From the NCBI RefSeq assembly GCF_018531495.1, contig NZ_JAHDTI010000009.1:372001-436000 (forward strand): 64,000 nucleotides of DNA. Reading direction: 5' to 3'. The DNA is from Nonomuraea sediminis. GTDB lineage: Bacteria > Actinomycetota > Actinomycetes > Streptosporangiales > Streptosporangiaceae. Below are positions 17,512-25,739 of this stretch, piece by piece. The notes under the pieces were generated by a model. It had not been told where the DNA came from, searched no databases, and worked only from the letters and a program-made list of their open reading frames with translations. The position numbers and the translations under genes are program-made. Numbering within the stretch: position 1 is the stretch's first letter; each line of letters starts with the position of its first letter.

Positions 17512-18998
17512 AGGGCTGGAGCCTCCTTGAGCAGCGGGCCGCCCCAGCGGCTTTCCAAAGCCTTCTCCACGGCGGCGCCCACCCGATAGCAGCGGTCGTC
17601 GCCCAGAACGGGGGCCATGATCTGCAGGCCCACCGGCAGGTTGTCCTCGTCGGCCAGACCGCACGGCACCGAGATGGCGGCGTTGCCCGCCAGGTTGGAC
17701 GGGATCGTGCACAGGTCGGCCAGGTACATCGCCATCGGGTCGTCGGCGCGCTCGCCGATCGGGAACGCCGTGGTCGGCGTGGTCGGCGAGATCAGCACGT
17801 CGACCTGCTGGTAGGCGGCCTCGAAGTCACGCGAGATCAGCGTGCGGACCTTCTGGGCCTGCCCGTAGTAGGCGTCGTAGTAGCCGCTGGACAGCGCGTA
17901 CGTGCCCAGCATGATGCGCCGCTTGACCTCAGGACCGAACCCGGCGGCCCTGGTCAGCGCCATGACCTCCTCCGCGCTGCGAGTGCCGTCGTCGCCGACC
18001 CGCAGGCCGTACCGCATGGCGTCGAAGCGCGCCAGGTTGGACGAGCACTCCGAGGGCGCGATCAGGTAGTAGGCGGGCAGCGCGGTGGTGAACGTCGGGC
18101 AGGACACCTCGACGACCTTGGCGCCCAGCGACTCAAGCACCTCGATCGCGTCGTGGAAGCGGGCCAGGACGCCCGGCTGGTATCCCTCGCCGTCGAACTC
18201 CTTGACCACGCCGATCCGCATGCCGGAGACATCGGCATGACGGGCGGCCGCCACCACGTCGGGCACCGGCTCGTCCACCGAGGTGGAGTCCATCGGGTCG
18301 TAGCCGGAGAAGGCCGCCTGCAGCAGCGCGGCGTCCAGCACGTTGCGGGCGAAGGGCCCGGGCGTGTCCAGCGAGGACGCGAAGGCGATCAGCCCGTACC
18401 GGGACGAGCCACCGTAGGTGGGCTTCATGCCCACGATGCCGGTCACCGCGGCGGGCTGGCGGATCGAGCCGCCGGTGTCGGTGCCGGTGGACAGCGGCGC
18501 CTCGTAGGCCGCCACGGCCGCCGACGAACCGCCGGACGAACCGCCGGGGATCCTGGACAGGTCCCACGGGTTGTGCGTCGGGCCGTAGGCCGAGTTCTCC
18601 GTCGAGGAGCCCATCGCGAACTCGTCGAGGTTCGTCTTCCCCAGGATGACCAGCCCGGCCGCGCGCAGGCGCGCCGTCACGGTCGCGTCGTACGGCGGGC
18701 GCCAGCCCTCCAGGATCTTCGACCCGGCCGTGGTCGGCATGTCCTTGGTGGTGAAGATGTCCTTGTGCGCGATCGGCACCCCGGCCAGCGGGCCCAGCTT
18801 CTCGCCCGCGACCAGGCGGGCGTCGACGGCCCTGGCCTGCGCGACCGCGGCCTCCCTGTCGACGTGCAGGAAGGCCTTGACCTTGGGCTCGACCTCCTCG
18901 ATCCGGTCGAGGTGAGCCTCGGTGACCTCTTCCGCCGTCACCTCGCCGGCGGCGATCAGCGCGCCCAGCTCCGCGGCGGTCTTGTGGATAAGGCTCAT
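17508..18998 (-). CDS. gatA: Asp-tRNA(Asn)/Glu-tRNA(Gln) amidotransferase subunit A
   Basis: A 496-residue glutaminase subunit of the amidase-signature family. The catalytic Lys lies in GVPIAHKDIFTTKD, and the Ser-rich loop is RIPGGSSGGSSAAVAAYEAP, followed by GTDTGGSIRQPA. It releases ammonia from glutamine for GatB. Start ATG 18998 overlaps the gatC stop (ATGA) and is preceded by GGAGGAGG. Confidence 0.97.
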   Translation of the reverse strand: MSLIHKTAAELGALIAAGEVTAEEVTEAHLDRIEEVEPKVKAFLHVDREAAVAQARAVDARLVAGEKLGPLAGVPIAHKDIFTTKDMPTTAGSKILEGWRPPYDATVTARLRAAGLVILGKTNLDEFAMGSSTENSAYGPTHNPWDLSRIPGGSSGGSSAAVAAYEAPLSTGTDTGGSIRQPAAVTGIVGMKPTYGGSSRYGLIAFASSLDTPGPFARNVLDAALLQAAFSGYDPMDSTSVDEPVPDVVAAARHADVSGMRIGVVKEFDGEGYQPGVLARFHDAIEVLESLGAKVVEVSCPTFTTALPAYYLIAPSECSSNLARFDAMRYGLRVGDDGTRSAEEVMALTRAAGFGPEVKRRIMLGTYALSSGYYDAYYGQAQKVRTLISRDFEAAYQQVDVLISPTTPTTAFPIGERADDPMAMYLADLCTIPSNLAGNAAISVPCGLADEDNLPVGLQIMAPVLGDDRCYRVGAAVEKALESRWGGPLLKEAPAL

Positions 18999-19294
18999 TC
19001 CTCCTCCCCCAGGATGCGCGGCACGCGGAAGCGGTCGTCCTCGACGGCGGGCGCGCCGGAGAGCGCCTGCTGGGGCGTGAGGCACTGTCGCACTTCGTCG
19101 TCGCGGAAGACGTTGGTCAGGGGCAGCGCGTGCGACGAAGGCGGCACGTCCACGGCGGCGATCTCGCTCACCTTGGCCACCGCTCCGATGATGACATCGA
19201 GCTGGGTGGCGAAGTGGTCGAGTTCATCGTCGGTGAGCGCCATGCGGGACAACCGCGCCAGGTGCGCGACTTCATCGCGGGTTATGGCGGACAT
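18995..19294 (-). CDS. gatC: Asp-tRNA(Asn)/Glu-tRNA(Gln) amidotransferase subunit C
   Basis: A 99-residue GatC (MSAITRDEVAHLARLSRMAL, PLTNVFRDDEV near the C-terminus), which holds GatA and GatB together. It is the first gene of the gatCAB operon. Start is ATG 19294; the frame continues upstream through non-coding and macrodomain sequence without biological meaning. It is divergent from the macrodomain gene by 100 bases. Confidence 0.95.
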   Translation of the reverse strand: MSAITRDEVAHLARLSRMALTDDELDHFATQLDVIIGAVAKVSEIAAVDVPPSSHALPLTNVFRDDEVRQCLTPQQALSGAPAVEDDRFRVPRILGEEE

Positions 19295-19394
19295 GTGTCG
19301 GAGAACCCGTTTCGTGGTTGGTGTTCGGTCACTTGTCATCCTAGGGGCCCTGACTGAGCGTGTCCGAACCATTAACCCGCGATACCGTCGACAG

Positions 19395-19892
19395 ATGAGG
19401 CTCACCATGCTCCAAGGTGACATCACCGACCAGACGGCGGACGCGATCGTCAACGCCGCGAACTCCTCGCTCATGGGCGGTGGCGGGGTCGACGGCGCGA
19501 TCCACCGGCGCGGCGGCCACGCAATCCTCGACGACTGCCGAAAAATCAGGTCAAGTAAGTACGGCAAGGGCCTCCCCACCGGCAAGGCCGTCGCCACCAC
19601 CGCGGGAAACCTGGGCGCCAGATGGGTCATCCACACCGTGGGCCCGGTCTACTCGGCCACCGAGGACCGCTCCGACCTGCTGGCCTCCTGCTACCGGGAG
19701 TCCCTCCGCATAGCGGACGAACTGGGCGCCAAGACGGTCGCCTTCCCCGCCATCTCCACGGGCATCTACCGCTGGCCGCTGGAGGACGCCGCCCGCATCG
19801 CCCTGGAGGCGGTCCGCACCGCCGACACGCAGGTGGAGGAGGTCCGCTTCGTCCTGTTCGACAAGCAGGCCTACGACGTGTTCACACGCTGA
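19395..19892 (+). CDS. Macrodomain protein (O-acetyl-ADP-ribose deacetylase type)
   Basis: A 165-residue stand-alone macrodomain of the MacroD/YmdB class. Motifs: GDITDQTADAIVNAANSSLMGGGGVDGAIH (ADP-ribose binding Asp and Asn plus the Gly-rich loop), GKAVATTAGNLGARWVIHTVGP and AFPAISTGIYRWPLEDAA. Such enzymes remove acetyl groups from O-acetyl-ADP-ribose or ADP-ribose from acidic residues. It is divergent from gatC. Its stop overlaps the end of the convergent GGDEF-EAL gene by 11 bases. Confidence 0.93.
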   Translation: MRLTMLQGDITDQTADAIVNAANSSLMGGGGVDGAIHRRGGHAILDDCRKIRSSKYGKGLPTGKAVATTAGNLGARWVIHTVGPVYSATEDRSDLLASCYRESLRIADELGAKTVAFPAISTGIYRWPLEDAARIALEAVRTADTQVEEVRFVLFDKQAYDVFTR

Positions 19893-21933
19893 CCCCTGCC
19901 GGGGCCTCCTCGAGGTTGCCGCCCACGCGCTCCCGCAGCCACACGGTGGCCTCCGCGGCCGGCATCGGCTCGCTGAACAGCCAGCCCTGCCCCATGCAGC
20001 AGCCCATCTCGGCCAGCCGAATCGCGATCTCGTCCGACTCCACGCCCTCGGCCACCGACCGCAGCCCGAGCGAACGCACCAGGTCCACGATCGAGCGCAC
20101 GATCCGGTCGTCGTCCTCCGACTCGGCGATCCGCGTCACGAACGAGGAGTCGATCTTCACCTCCGCCACGACCAGCCGCTGCAGCCGGATGAGCGAGGAG
20201 TACCCGGTGCCGAAGTCGTCCAGCGCCAGCGGCACCCCCAGCGCGGCCAGCGCCTTGATCGTGTCGTGCGACTGCTCCCCCGTCAGGACCCGCTCGGTGA
20301 CCTCGAGCTGGATCGCCTCCGGCGGCAGGCTGTAGCGGGCCAGGCCCACCTCGAGCTGGTCGGGCAGCGCCGAGTCGAGCAGGTCGCGGGCCGAGACGTT
20401 GACCGCGACCTGCACCCGCAGCCCCGCGTGCCACCAGCGGGCGGCCTGCTCGAGCGCGCCCTCGATGACGTACTCGGTGATCTGGCGCATCAGGTAGGAC
20501 TGCTCGGCCAGCGGGATGAACTCCGACGGCGCGATCGTCCCGCGCACCGGGTGCCGCCAGCGCAGCAGCGCCTCCATGCCCTGCACGCTGCCGTCGGCCA
20601 GGTCGACCTTGGGCTGGTAGTGCAGGCGCAGCTCCCGGTTGTCGACCGCCCGCCGTAGATCGCCGAACAGGCCGAGCCGTTCCGGCGAGTTGCGGTCCTT
20701 GTCGGCCTGGTAGAGCTCGACCCCGTTGCGGCTCTCCTTGGCCAGGTACATGGCCACGTCGGCGCGCTGCAGCAGCAGCTCGAAGTCGGGCGCGTGGTCG
20801 GGGTAGAGCGCGATGCCGACCGAGCCGTCCAGGTCGAACGACATCCCCTCCAGGCGCACGGACTCCGTCAGCGCCACCCGCAGCCGGGCCGCCACCTCCC
20901 TGGCCGCCTGAACGTCGCGGATCCTGGGCAGCAGCACGGCGAACTCATCCCCACCCAGCCGCGCGACGACGTCGCCCGGCCGTACCGAATGGGTGAGCCT
21001 GTGCGCCATCAGCTGCAGCAGCCGGTCGCCGACGGGGTGGCCGAGGGTGTCGTTGACCTGCTTGAGGCCGTGCAGGTCGAGCAGGAAGAAGCCGACCTTC
21101 TCCCCCTCGCGGGCCTCGGCCAGCGCCTCCTCGGTGCTGACGTTGAGCAGCTTGCGGTTGGGCAGGCCGGTCAGCTCGTCGTGCATGGCCTGGTGGTCGT
21201 GGCGCATGGACAGCGTGGCGGTGAAGTAGACGGCGGCCAGCGGCGCCACGAACAGCGGCACCAGCCCCGGCGACTCGTCCATCACGATCACGACCAGCGG
21301 CGCGAGGCCGAGCAGGCCGGCGTAGACCATGCTCTGCGGGCCTGCCGTGGACTTCAGCACGCGCAGCAGCGACCTGCGCTCGTGCAGGGCCACCGCGCCG
21401 CACACCAGCAGGGCGCGGGTCGCGAAGTAGGCCACCCCGGCCAGCGCGATCGCGGGCAGGTCGCCACCCGTGGGCACCCACGGCACGGCCGGGCTCGGCA
21501 CGATGCCGAACAGCCCGAGCACGACGGCCGCCGCGGTCAGCGCCACCGTCGACTGGGCCACGTTGAACATCACCCGGAACCACGCCTTGCGGGTGACGAC
21601 ACCGTTGATCGCCACGGCGACGACCTGCATGAGCACGGCCACGGGCAGGCCGATGTGGAGCAGCACGGCGAAGGTGAACATCGTCGACGGGTACGTTCCG
21701 CCCACCGCGGTGGCCGACGAGACCATGACGGGCCGCAGTTCCCCCAGGATGACCAGCACCGCCAGCACCCAGAACAGCGGCGTGCGGGCGAGGTCGACCA
21801 CGTCGCCCAGGTGCAGCCTGAGCATGGCCACCACCAGCGCGGTGAAGCCGATCACGGTGCTGCCGGCGAGGAACGCCCACAGCGGCGTGCCGACGCGCGG
21901 GCCTGTGTCGCGGGTGTCGGTTGGGTCAGTCAT
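19882..21933 (-). CDS. Membrane dual GGDEF-EAL c-di-GMP enzyme
   Basis: A 683-residue protein. The N-terminus (about 15-240) has 7-8 hydrophobic helices. A GGDEF domain follows with intact motif G327-G-D-E-F331 (RLGGDEFAVLLPR). The EAL domain begins at E454-A-L (MEALLRWRHP) and keeps QLEVTERVL, LALDDFGTGYSSL and KIDSSFV. Both the cyclase and phosphodiesterase active sites therefore look complete. The start ATG 21933 has GGGGGT about 10 bases upstream; upstream in-frame starts at 21951 and 22017 exist. A GGDEF-EAL gene next to gatC and ligA is also known in Streptomyces (CdgF-like position), so this is likely the orthologous locus. Control of development or morphology is an inference. Confidence 0.93.
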   Translation of the reverse strand: MTDPTDTRDTGPRVGTPLWAFLAGSTVIGFTALVVAMLRLHLGDVVDLARTPLFWVLAVLVILGELRPVMVSSATAVGGTYPSTMFTFAVLLHIGLPVAVLMQVVAVAINGVVTRKAWFRVMFNVAQSTVALTAAAVVLGLFGIVPSPAVPWVPTGGDLPAIALAGVAYFATRALLVCGAVALHERRSLLRVLKSTAGPQSMVYAGLLGLAPLVVIVMDESPGLVPLFVAPLAAVYFTATLSMRHDHQAMHDELTGLPNRKLLNVSTEEALAEAREGEKVGFFLLDLHGLKQVNDTLGHPVGDRLLQLMAHRLTHSVRPGDVVARLGGDEFAVLLPRIRDVQAAREVAARLRVALTESVRLEGMSFDLDGSVGIALYPDHAPDFELLLQRADVAMYLAKESRNGVELYQADKDRNSPERLGLFGDLRRAVDNRELRLHYQPKVDLADGSVQGMEALLRWRHPVRGTIAPSEFIPLAEQSYLMRQITEYVIEGALEQAARWWHAGLRVQVAVNVSARDLLDSALPDQLEVGLARYSLPPEAIQLEVTERVLTGEQSHDTIKALAALGVPLALDDFGTGYSSLIRLQRLVVAEVKIDSSFVTRIAESEDDDRIVRSIVDLVRSLGLRSVAEGVESDEIAIRLAEMGCCMGQGWLFSEPMPAAEATVWLRERVGGNLEEAPAGVSV

Positions 21934-22043
21934 CGGTAACAGAACCCCCATTAGGTCACTATGGGAGGGTACGACCTCAACCCCACTTCGCGAAACCAAC
22001 CGCGCACGTTCCGTCACACTTGGCGAGGATAAGGAGGTACTTC

Positions 22044-22211
22044 ATGGCACGACGGGTGGTTTCCGAATTCATGACCGTCGACGGATACATGGAGGACCCG
22101 GGCGGCGCGGAGAACCTCGCGCGGGGCGGCTGGCGCGTGGACCCCGTCACCGCAGCCCACCCCGTAGGCGACGACGGAGTAGCAATCCTCACCTACGAAC
22201 CCCGCCGCTGA
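22044..22211 (+). pseudogene. Internally deleted RibD/dihydrofolate-reductase-like gene
   Basis: ATG 22044 is preceded by a perfect AAGGAGG. The 55-residue frame starts as the common RibD C-terminal/DHFR-like family (MARRVVSEFMTVDGYMEDPG, ENLARGGWR). It then jumps directly to what looks like that family's last strand (PVGDDGVAILTYEPRR). Normal members are about 180-210 residues, so about 140 central residues are gone while the frame is kept. A short peptide may still be made, but no enzyme. Confidence 0.7.
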
Positions 22212-22259
22212 CCCTTTCCGCGGCAAGCCGCCACCCACCTCTACCCGCAGTGTCCCTTC

Positions 22260-22292
22260 CGCGTTGAGCTCACCCCGACAGAGCTCAACGCG
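22260..22292. repeat. 12-bp inverted repeat
   Basis: Left arm 22260-22271 (CGCGTTGAGCTC) and its exact complement at 22281-22292, with a 9-base loop. It lies after the decayed RibD-like gene in a 178-base gap. It could terminate that gene or be a regulator site. Just downstream (about 22311-22345) is a short tandem duplication of a GCACCGCACTTCGC unit. Confidence 0.6.
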
Positions 22293-22385
22293 CAGAGCTT
22301 CTCGCGCGGACACACCGCACTTCGCTCACGCACCGCACTTCGCGCACGCACGGACGTAGGTCGATGATCACAGTGACGTACTTGT

Positions 22386-22407
22386 CGCCCTTACGCCCTC
22401 AAGGGCG
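22386..22407 (-). terminator. Hairpin over the hydrolase stop codon
   Basis: CGCCCTT (22386-22392) pairs with AAGGGCG (22401-22407), loop 8 bases. It spans the last codons and stop of the alpha/beta hydrolase gene. Weak; a terminator role is a guess. Confidence 0.35.
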
Positions 22408-23098
22408 AGCCTGTCGTCTGTGCGTCGATGCATTCGCCGAGAAGTAGCGCAGCGACTGCCTCCGGGGCCTCATGCATCGCGTCGTGGCCGGTTGGGAGGT
22501 CGTGGACCTGCCACTCGGGATCGGCTTGGAGTCGGGTGCGGAGTTCAGCGAACGGCGTCCGGTCTTCCCATCCCGAGCAGTAGACGAACTCCCGACGAGG
22601 GACCTGGGCGAGCCTGCCCGTGAGCCGGATCGTCTGCAAGAACGAGGCGAGGGGATGGGGACGGCGGCGGGGATCGCCGCCGTCCGGCGGTCGGACGGCG
22701 TAGCCGGTGCTCGCGGCGCCGGCCGCGATCACTTCCCGGAAGTACTCGTTCGCCGACGACCACCACGACTCGCCATCGCGCGGGACGAAGGCGTCGAGAT
22801 GCACCAGCCGTGAGATCCGCCCGTCGGCGCGATCGGCGGCGGCCGCGATCACCATCCCGGCGTAGCTGTGGCCGACCAGCGTCGCGCTGGTGATGTGGGC
22901 ACGATCGAGGAGCCGCAACACGTCGTCGGCGTGCGTGTCGAGGTTGGCGGTCGCGACCGTCGCGTTGTCGTCGTCCGGCCGCAGACCGGTCAGGGTCAGG
23001 GCGTGAACGGTATGACCGGCACGCTCCAGCAGCGGAATCACCGCCTCATACGCCCAGGAGCCCTTCCAACCGCCGGGTACGAGGACGAACGTCGCCAT
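22391..23098 (-). CDS. Alpha/beta hydrolase
   Basis: A 235-residue hydrolase of the small esterase/EstC-like group. The oxyanion motif is LVPGGWKGSW near residue 7, the nucleophile Ser78 lies in VGHSYAG, and the likely catalytic His is in LPTGHDAMHEAPEAV. No signal peptide. ATG 23098 is preceded by AAGGAGAAACGC, a good ribosome site that belongs to a tandemly duplicated 26-bp unit. Divergent from an AraC regulator, 179 bases apart, which is probably its controller. Confidence 0.88.
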   Translation of the reverse strand: MATFVLVPGGWKGSWAYEAVIPLLERAGHTVHALTLTGLRPDDDNATVATANLDTHADDVLRLLDRAHITSATLVGHSYAGMVIAAAADRADGRISRLVHLDAFVPRDGESWWSSANEYFREVIAAGAASTGYAVRPPDGGDPRRRPHPLASFLQTIRLTGRLAQVPRREFVYCSGWEDRTPFAELRTRLQADPEWQVHDLPTGHDAMHEAPEAVAALLLGECIDAQTTGSPLRA

Positions 23099-23102
23099 GC
23101 GT

Positions 23103-23153
23103 TTCTCCTTCTCTGAAAAGCCGCGGCATTCTCCTTCTCTCAAGAGCCGCGGC
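23103..23153. repeat. Tandem duplication of the hydrolase ribosome-binding region
   Basis: Two 25-base copies (23103-23127 and 23129-23153) with a 26-base period and two mismatches. Each has TTCTCCTTCTCT on the plus strand (the complement of AGAGAAGGAGAA) followed, after five bases, by the palindrome GCCGCGGC. The proximal copy supplies the ribosome site of the hydrolase; the distal copy is a second site followed by an out-of-frame ATG. Confidence 0.8.
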
Positions 23154-23277
23154 CTCGAGGCACGCTGCCTCGATGACATGTGGTTCGGTCGGGCGCTCCG
23201 CGCGACTGAGGACCACTCCGCATGGAAGCAGTGTCGCCAGATCAAGGTGTGGCGGGCCACCGATAGAATGCCAACTG

Positions 23278-24111
23278 ATGCCTGTTCGCCGCCAACCTCG
23301 CCAGATCGCCGGTGTGACGTCGCATATGTGGCCGTCCGGCGGGCGCCACCTCTGGCCATCCGGCGAAACAAGCGCGGTGCAGTCGCACGCACGGGGACAC
23401 CTGGTGTACGCGGCCAGCGGCGTCTTGGCAGTTCACACAGAGCGCGGCACGTCGATCGTTCCCGCCAACCGGGTCGCCTGGACCCCCGCCGGGTTCACGC
23501 ACCACCACCGCGCCCACGGCGACACCGATATGCGGATCGTCTTTCTCGCGCCATCCCTCGCCCGGCTCCTACCAGACCGTCCCGCCGTGTTCCTGGCCTC
23601 CGACCTCGCCCGCGAGGTCCTGCTCGCCCTGACCGGCCCCCGCAACTACGACGACGCCGTGCCTGGCTACAGCCGCTCCGCGCGCTCTCGCCTCCTTCGA
23701 GTCCTCGTCGATGAACTACGCGAAGCACACGAACAGCCACTGCACCTGCCGGAGCCACGGGACGACCGGCTGCAGGCCATTGCCCGGATGCTGTACGAGA
23801 AGCCGGCAGACAACGCCTCGCTGGCCGAACTCGGGAAGACGATCGGAGCCAGCACCCGCACCCTCAGCCGACTGTTCCGCAACGAACTAGGCATGACCTT
23901 CTATGAATGGCGCACGCAGCTACGCATCTACCACGCGCTCGTGCTCCTCGCCGACGGCCACGACACCACCCAAACCGCCTACGCCTGCGGATGGGCCAAC
24001 CCCAGCAGCTTCATCGCAGCGTTCACCAGCATCATCGGAACGACCCCTGGCCGCTACCGAACCAGTCGCCGGACCACCGCCCGCGCATCCCAACTCCCGA
24101 CGGCGGAGTGA
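23278..24111 (+). CDS. AraC family transcriptional regulator
   Basis: A 277-residue regulator with a cupin sensor (ARGHLVYAASGVLAVHTERG, NRVAWTPAGFTHHH) and a C-terminal AraC double HTH (LAELGKTIGASTRTLSRLF, TTQTAYACGWANPSSFIAAF). I start at ATG 23278 (MPVRRQPRQ). A TAGAAT hexamer at 23264-23269 would then give a leaderless or nearly leaderless message. The frame is open further upstream from 23173, but those residues do not look like family sequence. Probably regulates the divergent hydrolase. Confidence 0.88.
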   Translation: MPVRRQPRQIAGVTSHMWPSGGRHLWPSGETSAVQSHARGHLVYAASGVLAVHTERGTSIVPANRVAWTPAGFTHHHRAHGDTDMRIVFLAPSLARLLPDRPAVFLASDLAREVLLALTGPRNYDDAVPGYSRSARSRLLRVLVDELREAHEQPLHLPEPRDDRLQAIARMLYEKPADNASLAELGKTIGASTRTLSRLFRNELGMTFYEWRTQLRIYHALVLLADGHDTTQTAYACGWANPSSFIAAFTSIIGTTPGRYRTSRRTTARASQLPTAE

Positions 24112-24353
24112 TCCGTACTCGCACCTGGGCCGATGCGGTCCGCGACGTCTACACCCTCGACCGCGAAGAGCCCCTTTCACCCGCACCACGGCGCCAGGAA
24201 CCCCTGCTCCACAAGGCCGCGAGCCCACCATGCGTGACATTCCGTGAACGGATAGACACAGGAGTGCACTCCTACATCAGGATGGCTACCCCTCTGGACG
24301 GCGGCGTCGAGGATCTCGCCGGAGAGGGGATTCCCGCCACAGCGGGCGTGAGG

Positions 24354-24560
24354 TCACTCGGCGATCGCGGTGCGCTCGAACCACTCGTAGATCGGCAGCC
24401 GTCCTTCTTCGGTCTCCTCATGCCGAGAGGTCAGCCTGAAATGCTCGTACCCACCACGGTGAGGGATCTTCAATTCGACCCCTGGCGGGGTGATCGGAAC
24501 GATCCGCCCGGGAAGGTCAGCTGGACCACCAACGAGGAATGCCTTCTGCGATGAAGCCAT
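24354..24560 (-). CDS. Small DUF5988-like protein
   Basis: A 68-residue cytoplasmic protein with motifs AFLVGGPADLPGRIV, PPGVELKIPHRGGYEHF and LPIYEWFERTAIAE. From memory these match the small actinobacterial DUF5988 family, often found as lone genes or near specialised-metabolism clusters, with no known function. The ATG at 24560 has no strong ribosome site. It is isolated between 242 bases of featureless DNA and a repeat-rich region. Confidence 0.65.
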   Translation of the reverse strand: MASSQKAFLVGGPADLPGRIVPITPPGVELKIPHRGGYEHFRLTSRHEETEEGRLPIYEWFERTAIAE

Positions 24561-24682
24561 AAGCCCAGTATCGAGCCGTCCGCCCTACCTGACCGGACCT
24601 TGCCGGTCTACCTCCGGGATAGTCTTCGTGATCAATGCTTCAAGTACACCAGCACCGGCCGAGCGAAATTCCCATGCAACAT

Positions 24683-24747
24683 GGGTTGGGGACCTAGGCG
24701 GCCAACCACCCAGGCGGGGCGGGTGGGTGTTAGGTGGATGGCCACCT
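24683..24747. repeat. 65-bp direct repeat, left copy
   Basis: Begins GGGTTGGGGACCTAGGCGGC and ends with GCCACCT. It is repeated at 25740-25804 with only about three mismatches. Internally it has complementary pieces (AACCACCC/GGGTGGG, AGGTGG/CCACCT), so it can fold. The last bases overlap the left inverted repeat of the cassette. Confidence 0.85.
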
Positions 24748-24763
24748 AGAGCGTGTTTCAGAA
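24742..24763 (+). repeat. Left terminal inverted repeat of the cassette
   Basis: Reads CCACCTAG, AG, then CGTGTTTCAGAA. The complement of the right end differs at only two of 22 positions. Directly inside is GTCGCGCG. Confidence 0.75.
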
Positions 24764-24813
24764 GTCGCGCGAGGGCTGGCGCCGTAGCAGGCAGCCAGCC
24801 AGATTGTGACTTC

Positions 24814-25038
24814 CTAGGCGATGCGGCCGAGGTCGTGCTGGACGGTCAGCTCGTGCTCGCGGTAGCGCGTGTCTCGCAGTTCCAGCTCGTCGATCAGGTT
24901 GCCGTCCAGGATCAGGGTGCGCAGCCACGGCATCCGGAGCACCTGCGGGAACGCCTGGAGTTTGCGCCCGGTCAGGTCGAAGTGCTCTGCCCGGTCGGCC
25001 AGAGCCCGGGACACGTGATCACTCGCCGACTCGGCCAC
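24814..25038 (-). CDS. Leucine-rich-repeat-like 74-residue protein
   Basis: Starts with GTG 25038, overlapping the end of the solenoid gene by 20 bases, so probably translationally coupled. The sequence FDLTGRKLQAFPQVLRMPWL followed by RTLILDGNLIDELELRDTRY has one to two leucine-rich-repeat periods. No family recognised. It could be a truncated LRR protein, but it ends in a clean stop inside the cassette, about 50 bases before the left inverted repeat. Confidence 0.55.
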   Translation of the reverse strand: MAESASDHVSRALADRAEHFDLTGRKLQAFPQVLRMPWLRTLILDGNLIDELELRDTRYREHELTVQHDLGRIA

Positions 25039-25675
25039 CGTCCAGGGCTCCGGGCCGCAGGACCGGCAGCCCGGCCCGCAACCGGTCCAGGAACTCGTCG
25101 ACGTTCAGGCGGCGGTCCTCCGCGTCGACGACCTCGGGCACGAACGCCTCGACGATGCTGTCCCCGACGGCGAAGTCGGCGTCGTCGTCTTCGTCGTAAT
25201 TGTTCACCCAGCGCCCGCCGGGGGCGTACACGTCCATGGCGTGGTCGTAGTCGATCACCCAAGGGGTATCGACGATCCCGGTCCGCAAAGAGCCGTGGTT
25301 GTACCAGCCGTAGACCAGGTGGGTGAAGGCGCCGTCGTGGATGTAGATCTCCGCTTCGCCGCCCTCCAGGGTCTCGGCCTCGGTGTGACCGCCGACGTAC
25401 AGGCCGGGCCGGTCCTCATAGAGCGCGATCGGGCCGTTGACCGTCAGATCGCCGGTGACCACGATCAATTCGACGTCGCCGCCGCGCAGTTCGTTGATGG
25501 CGTCCAGGAAATCCCCATCGAGGGTGAGGTCGCCGTCGAAGAACAGCACCTCGGCGTAGCCAGGCGACGCTCCCGCACCCTCGAACACCGCGGACAACGC
25601 GCCACTCACGCGGGCATCGGCGTCGGCATAGGACAGGGACGCGGGGATGGCGGATATCGGCATGGGGAAGAGCAT
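25019..25675 (-). CDS. Beta-solenoid-like protein of unknown function
   Basis: About 218 residues from ATG 25675; ATG 25663 and a GTG inside the right inverted repeat (25723) are alternatives. The centre is made of strand-turn repeats with the pattern D-G-D-L-T-(L/V)-D/N-G (FFDGDLTLDGDFLD, VVTGDLTVNGPIAL, AEIYIHDGAFTHLVYGWYNH). This pattern is typical of right-handed beta-helix proteins that in actinobacteria often sit near toxins. The C-terminal third is acidic (NNYDEDDDADFAVGDS). No signal peptide. An immunity-like or scaffolding role is only a guess. Confidence 0.65.
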   Translation of the reverse strand: MLFPMPISAIPASLSYADADARVSGALSAVFEGAGASPGYAEVLFFDGDLTLDGDFLDAINELRGGDVELIVVTGDLTVNGPIALYEDRPGLYVGGHTEAETLEGGEAEIYIHDGAFTHLVYGWYNHGSLRTGIVDTPWVIDYDHAMDVYAPGGRWVNNYDEDDDADFAVGDSIVEAFVPEVVDAEDRRLNVDEFLDRLRAGLPVLRPGALDGGRVGE

Positions 25676-25712
25676 AGGTCCGTGTACAGACAATCCGGCG
25701 CGCGCGACAGGG

Positions 25713-25734
25713 TTCTGAAACACGGCCTAGGTGG
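25713..25734 (-). repeat. Right terminal inverted repeat of the cassette
   Basis: Plus strand TTCTGAAACACG followed by GC and CTAGGTGG; the inverted partner of 24742-24763 with two mismatches. The first codons of the longest solenoid-protein frame lie inside it. Confidence 0.75.
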
Positions 25735-25739
25735 GCAAG

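Larger units (their letters stand above)
24742..25734. mobile_element. Inverted-repeat-bounded cassette without transposase
   Basis: A segment of about 993 bp whose ends are inverted repeats of 22 bp with two mismatches (24742-24763 and 25713-25734), sharing the core CGTGTTTCAGAA. A further GTCGCGCG follows the core on both sides at slightly different spacing. The inside holds two overlapping minus-strand genes (a beta-solenoid-like protein and a leucine-rich-repeat-like peptide) and no transposase. Ends of the GTGTTTCAGAA type are familiar from IS5-like elements of actinomycetes, so this could be a non-autonomous passenger element mobilised in trans. It is flanked by the 65-bp direct repeats. 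Mobility is an inference. Confidence 0.55.

Noticed and set aside
24742..25734. Complete insertion sequence
   Set aside because: No transposase or DDE/HUH motifs in either strand; described instead as a transposase-less cassette.
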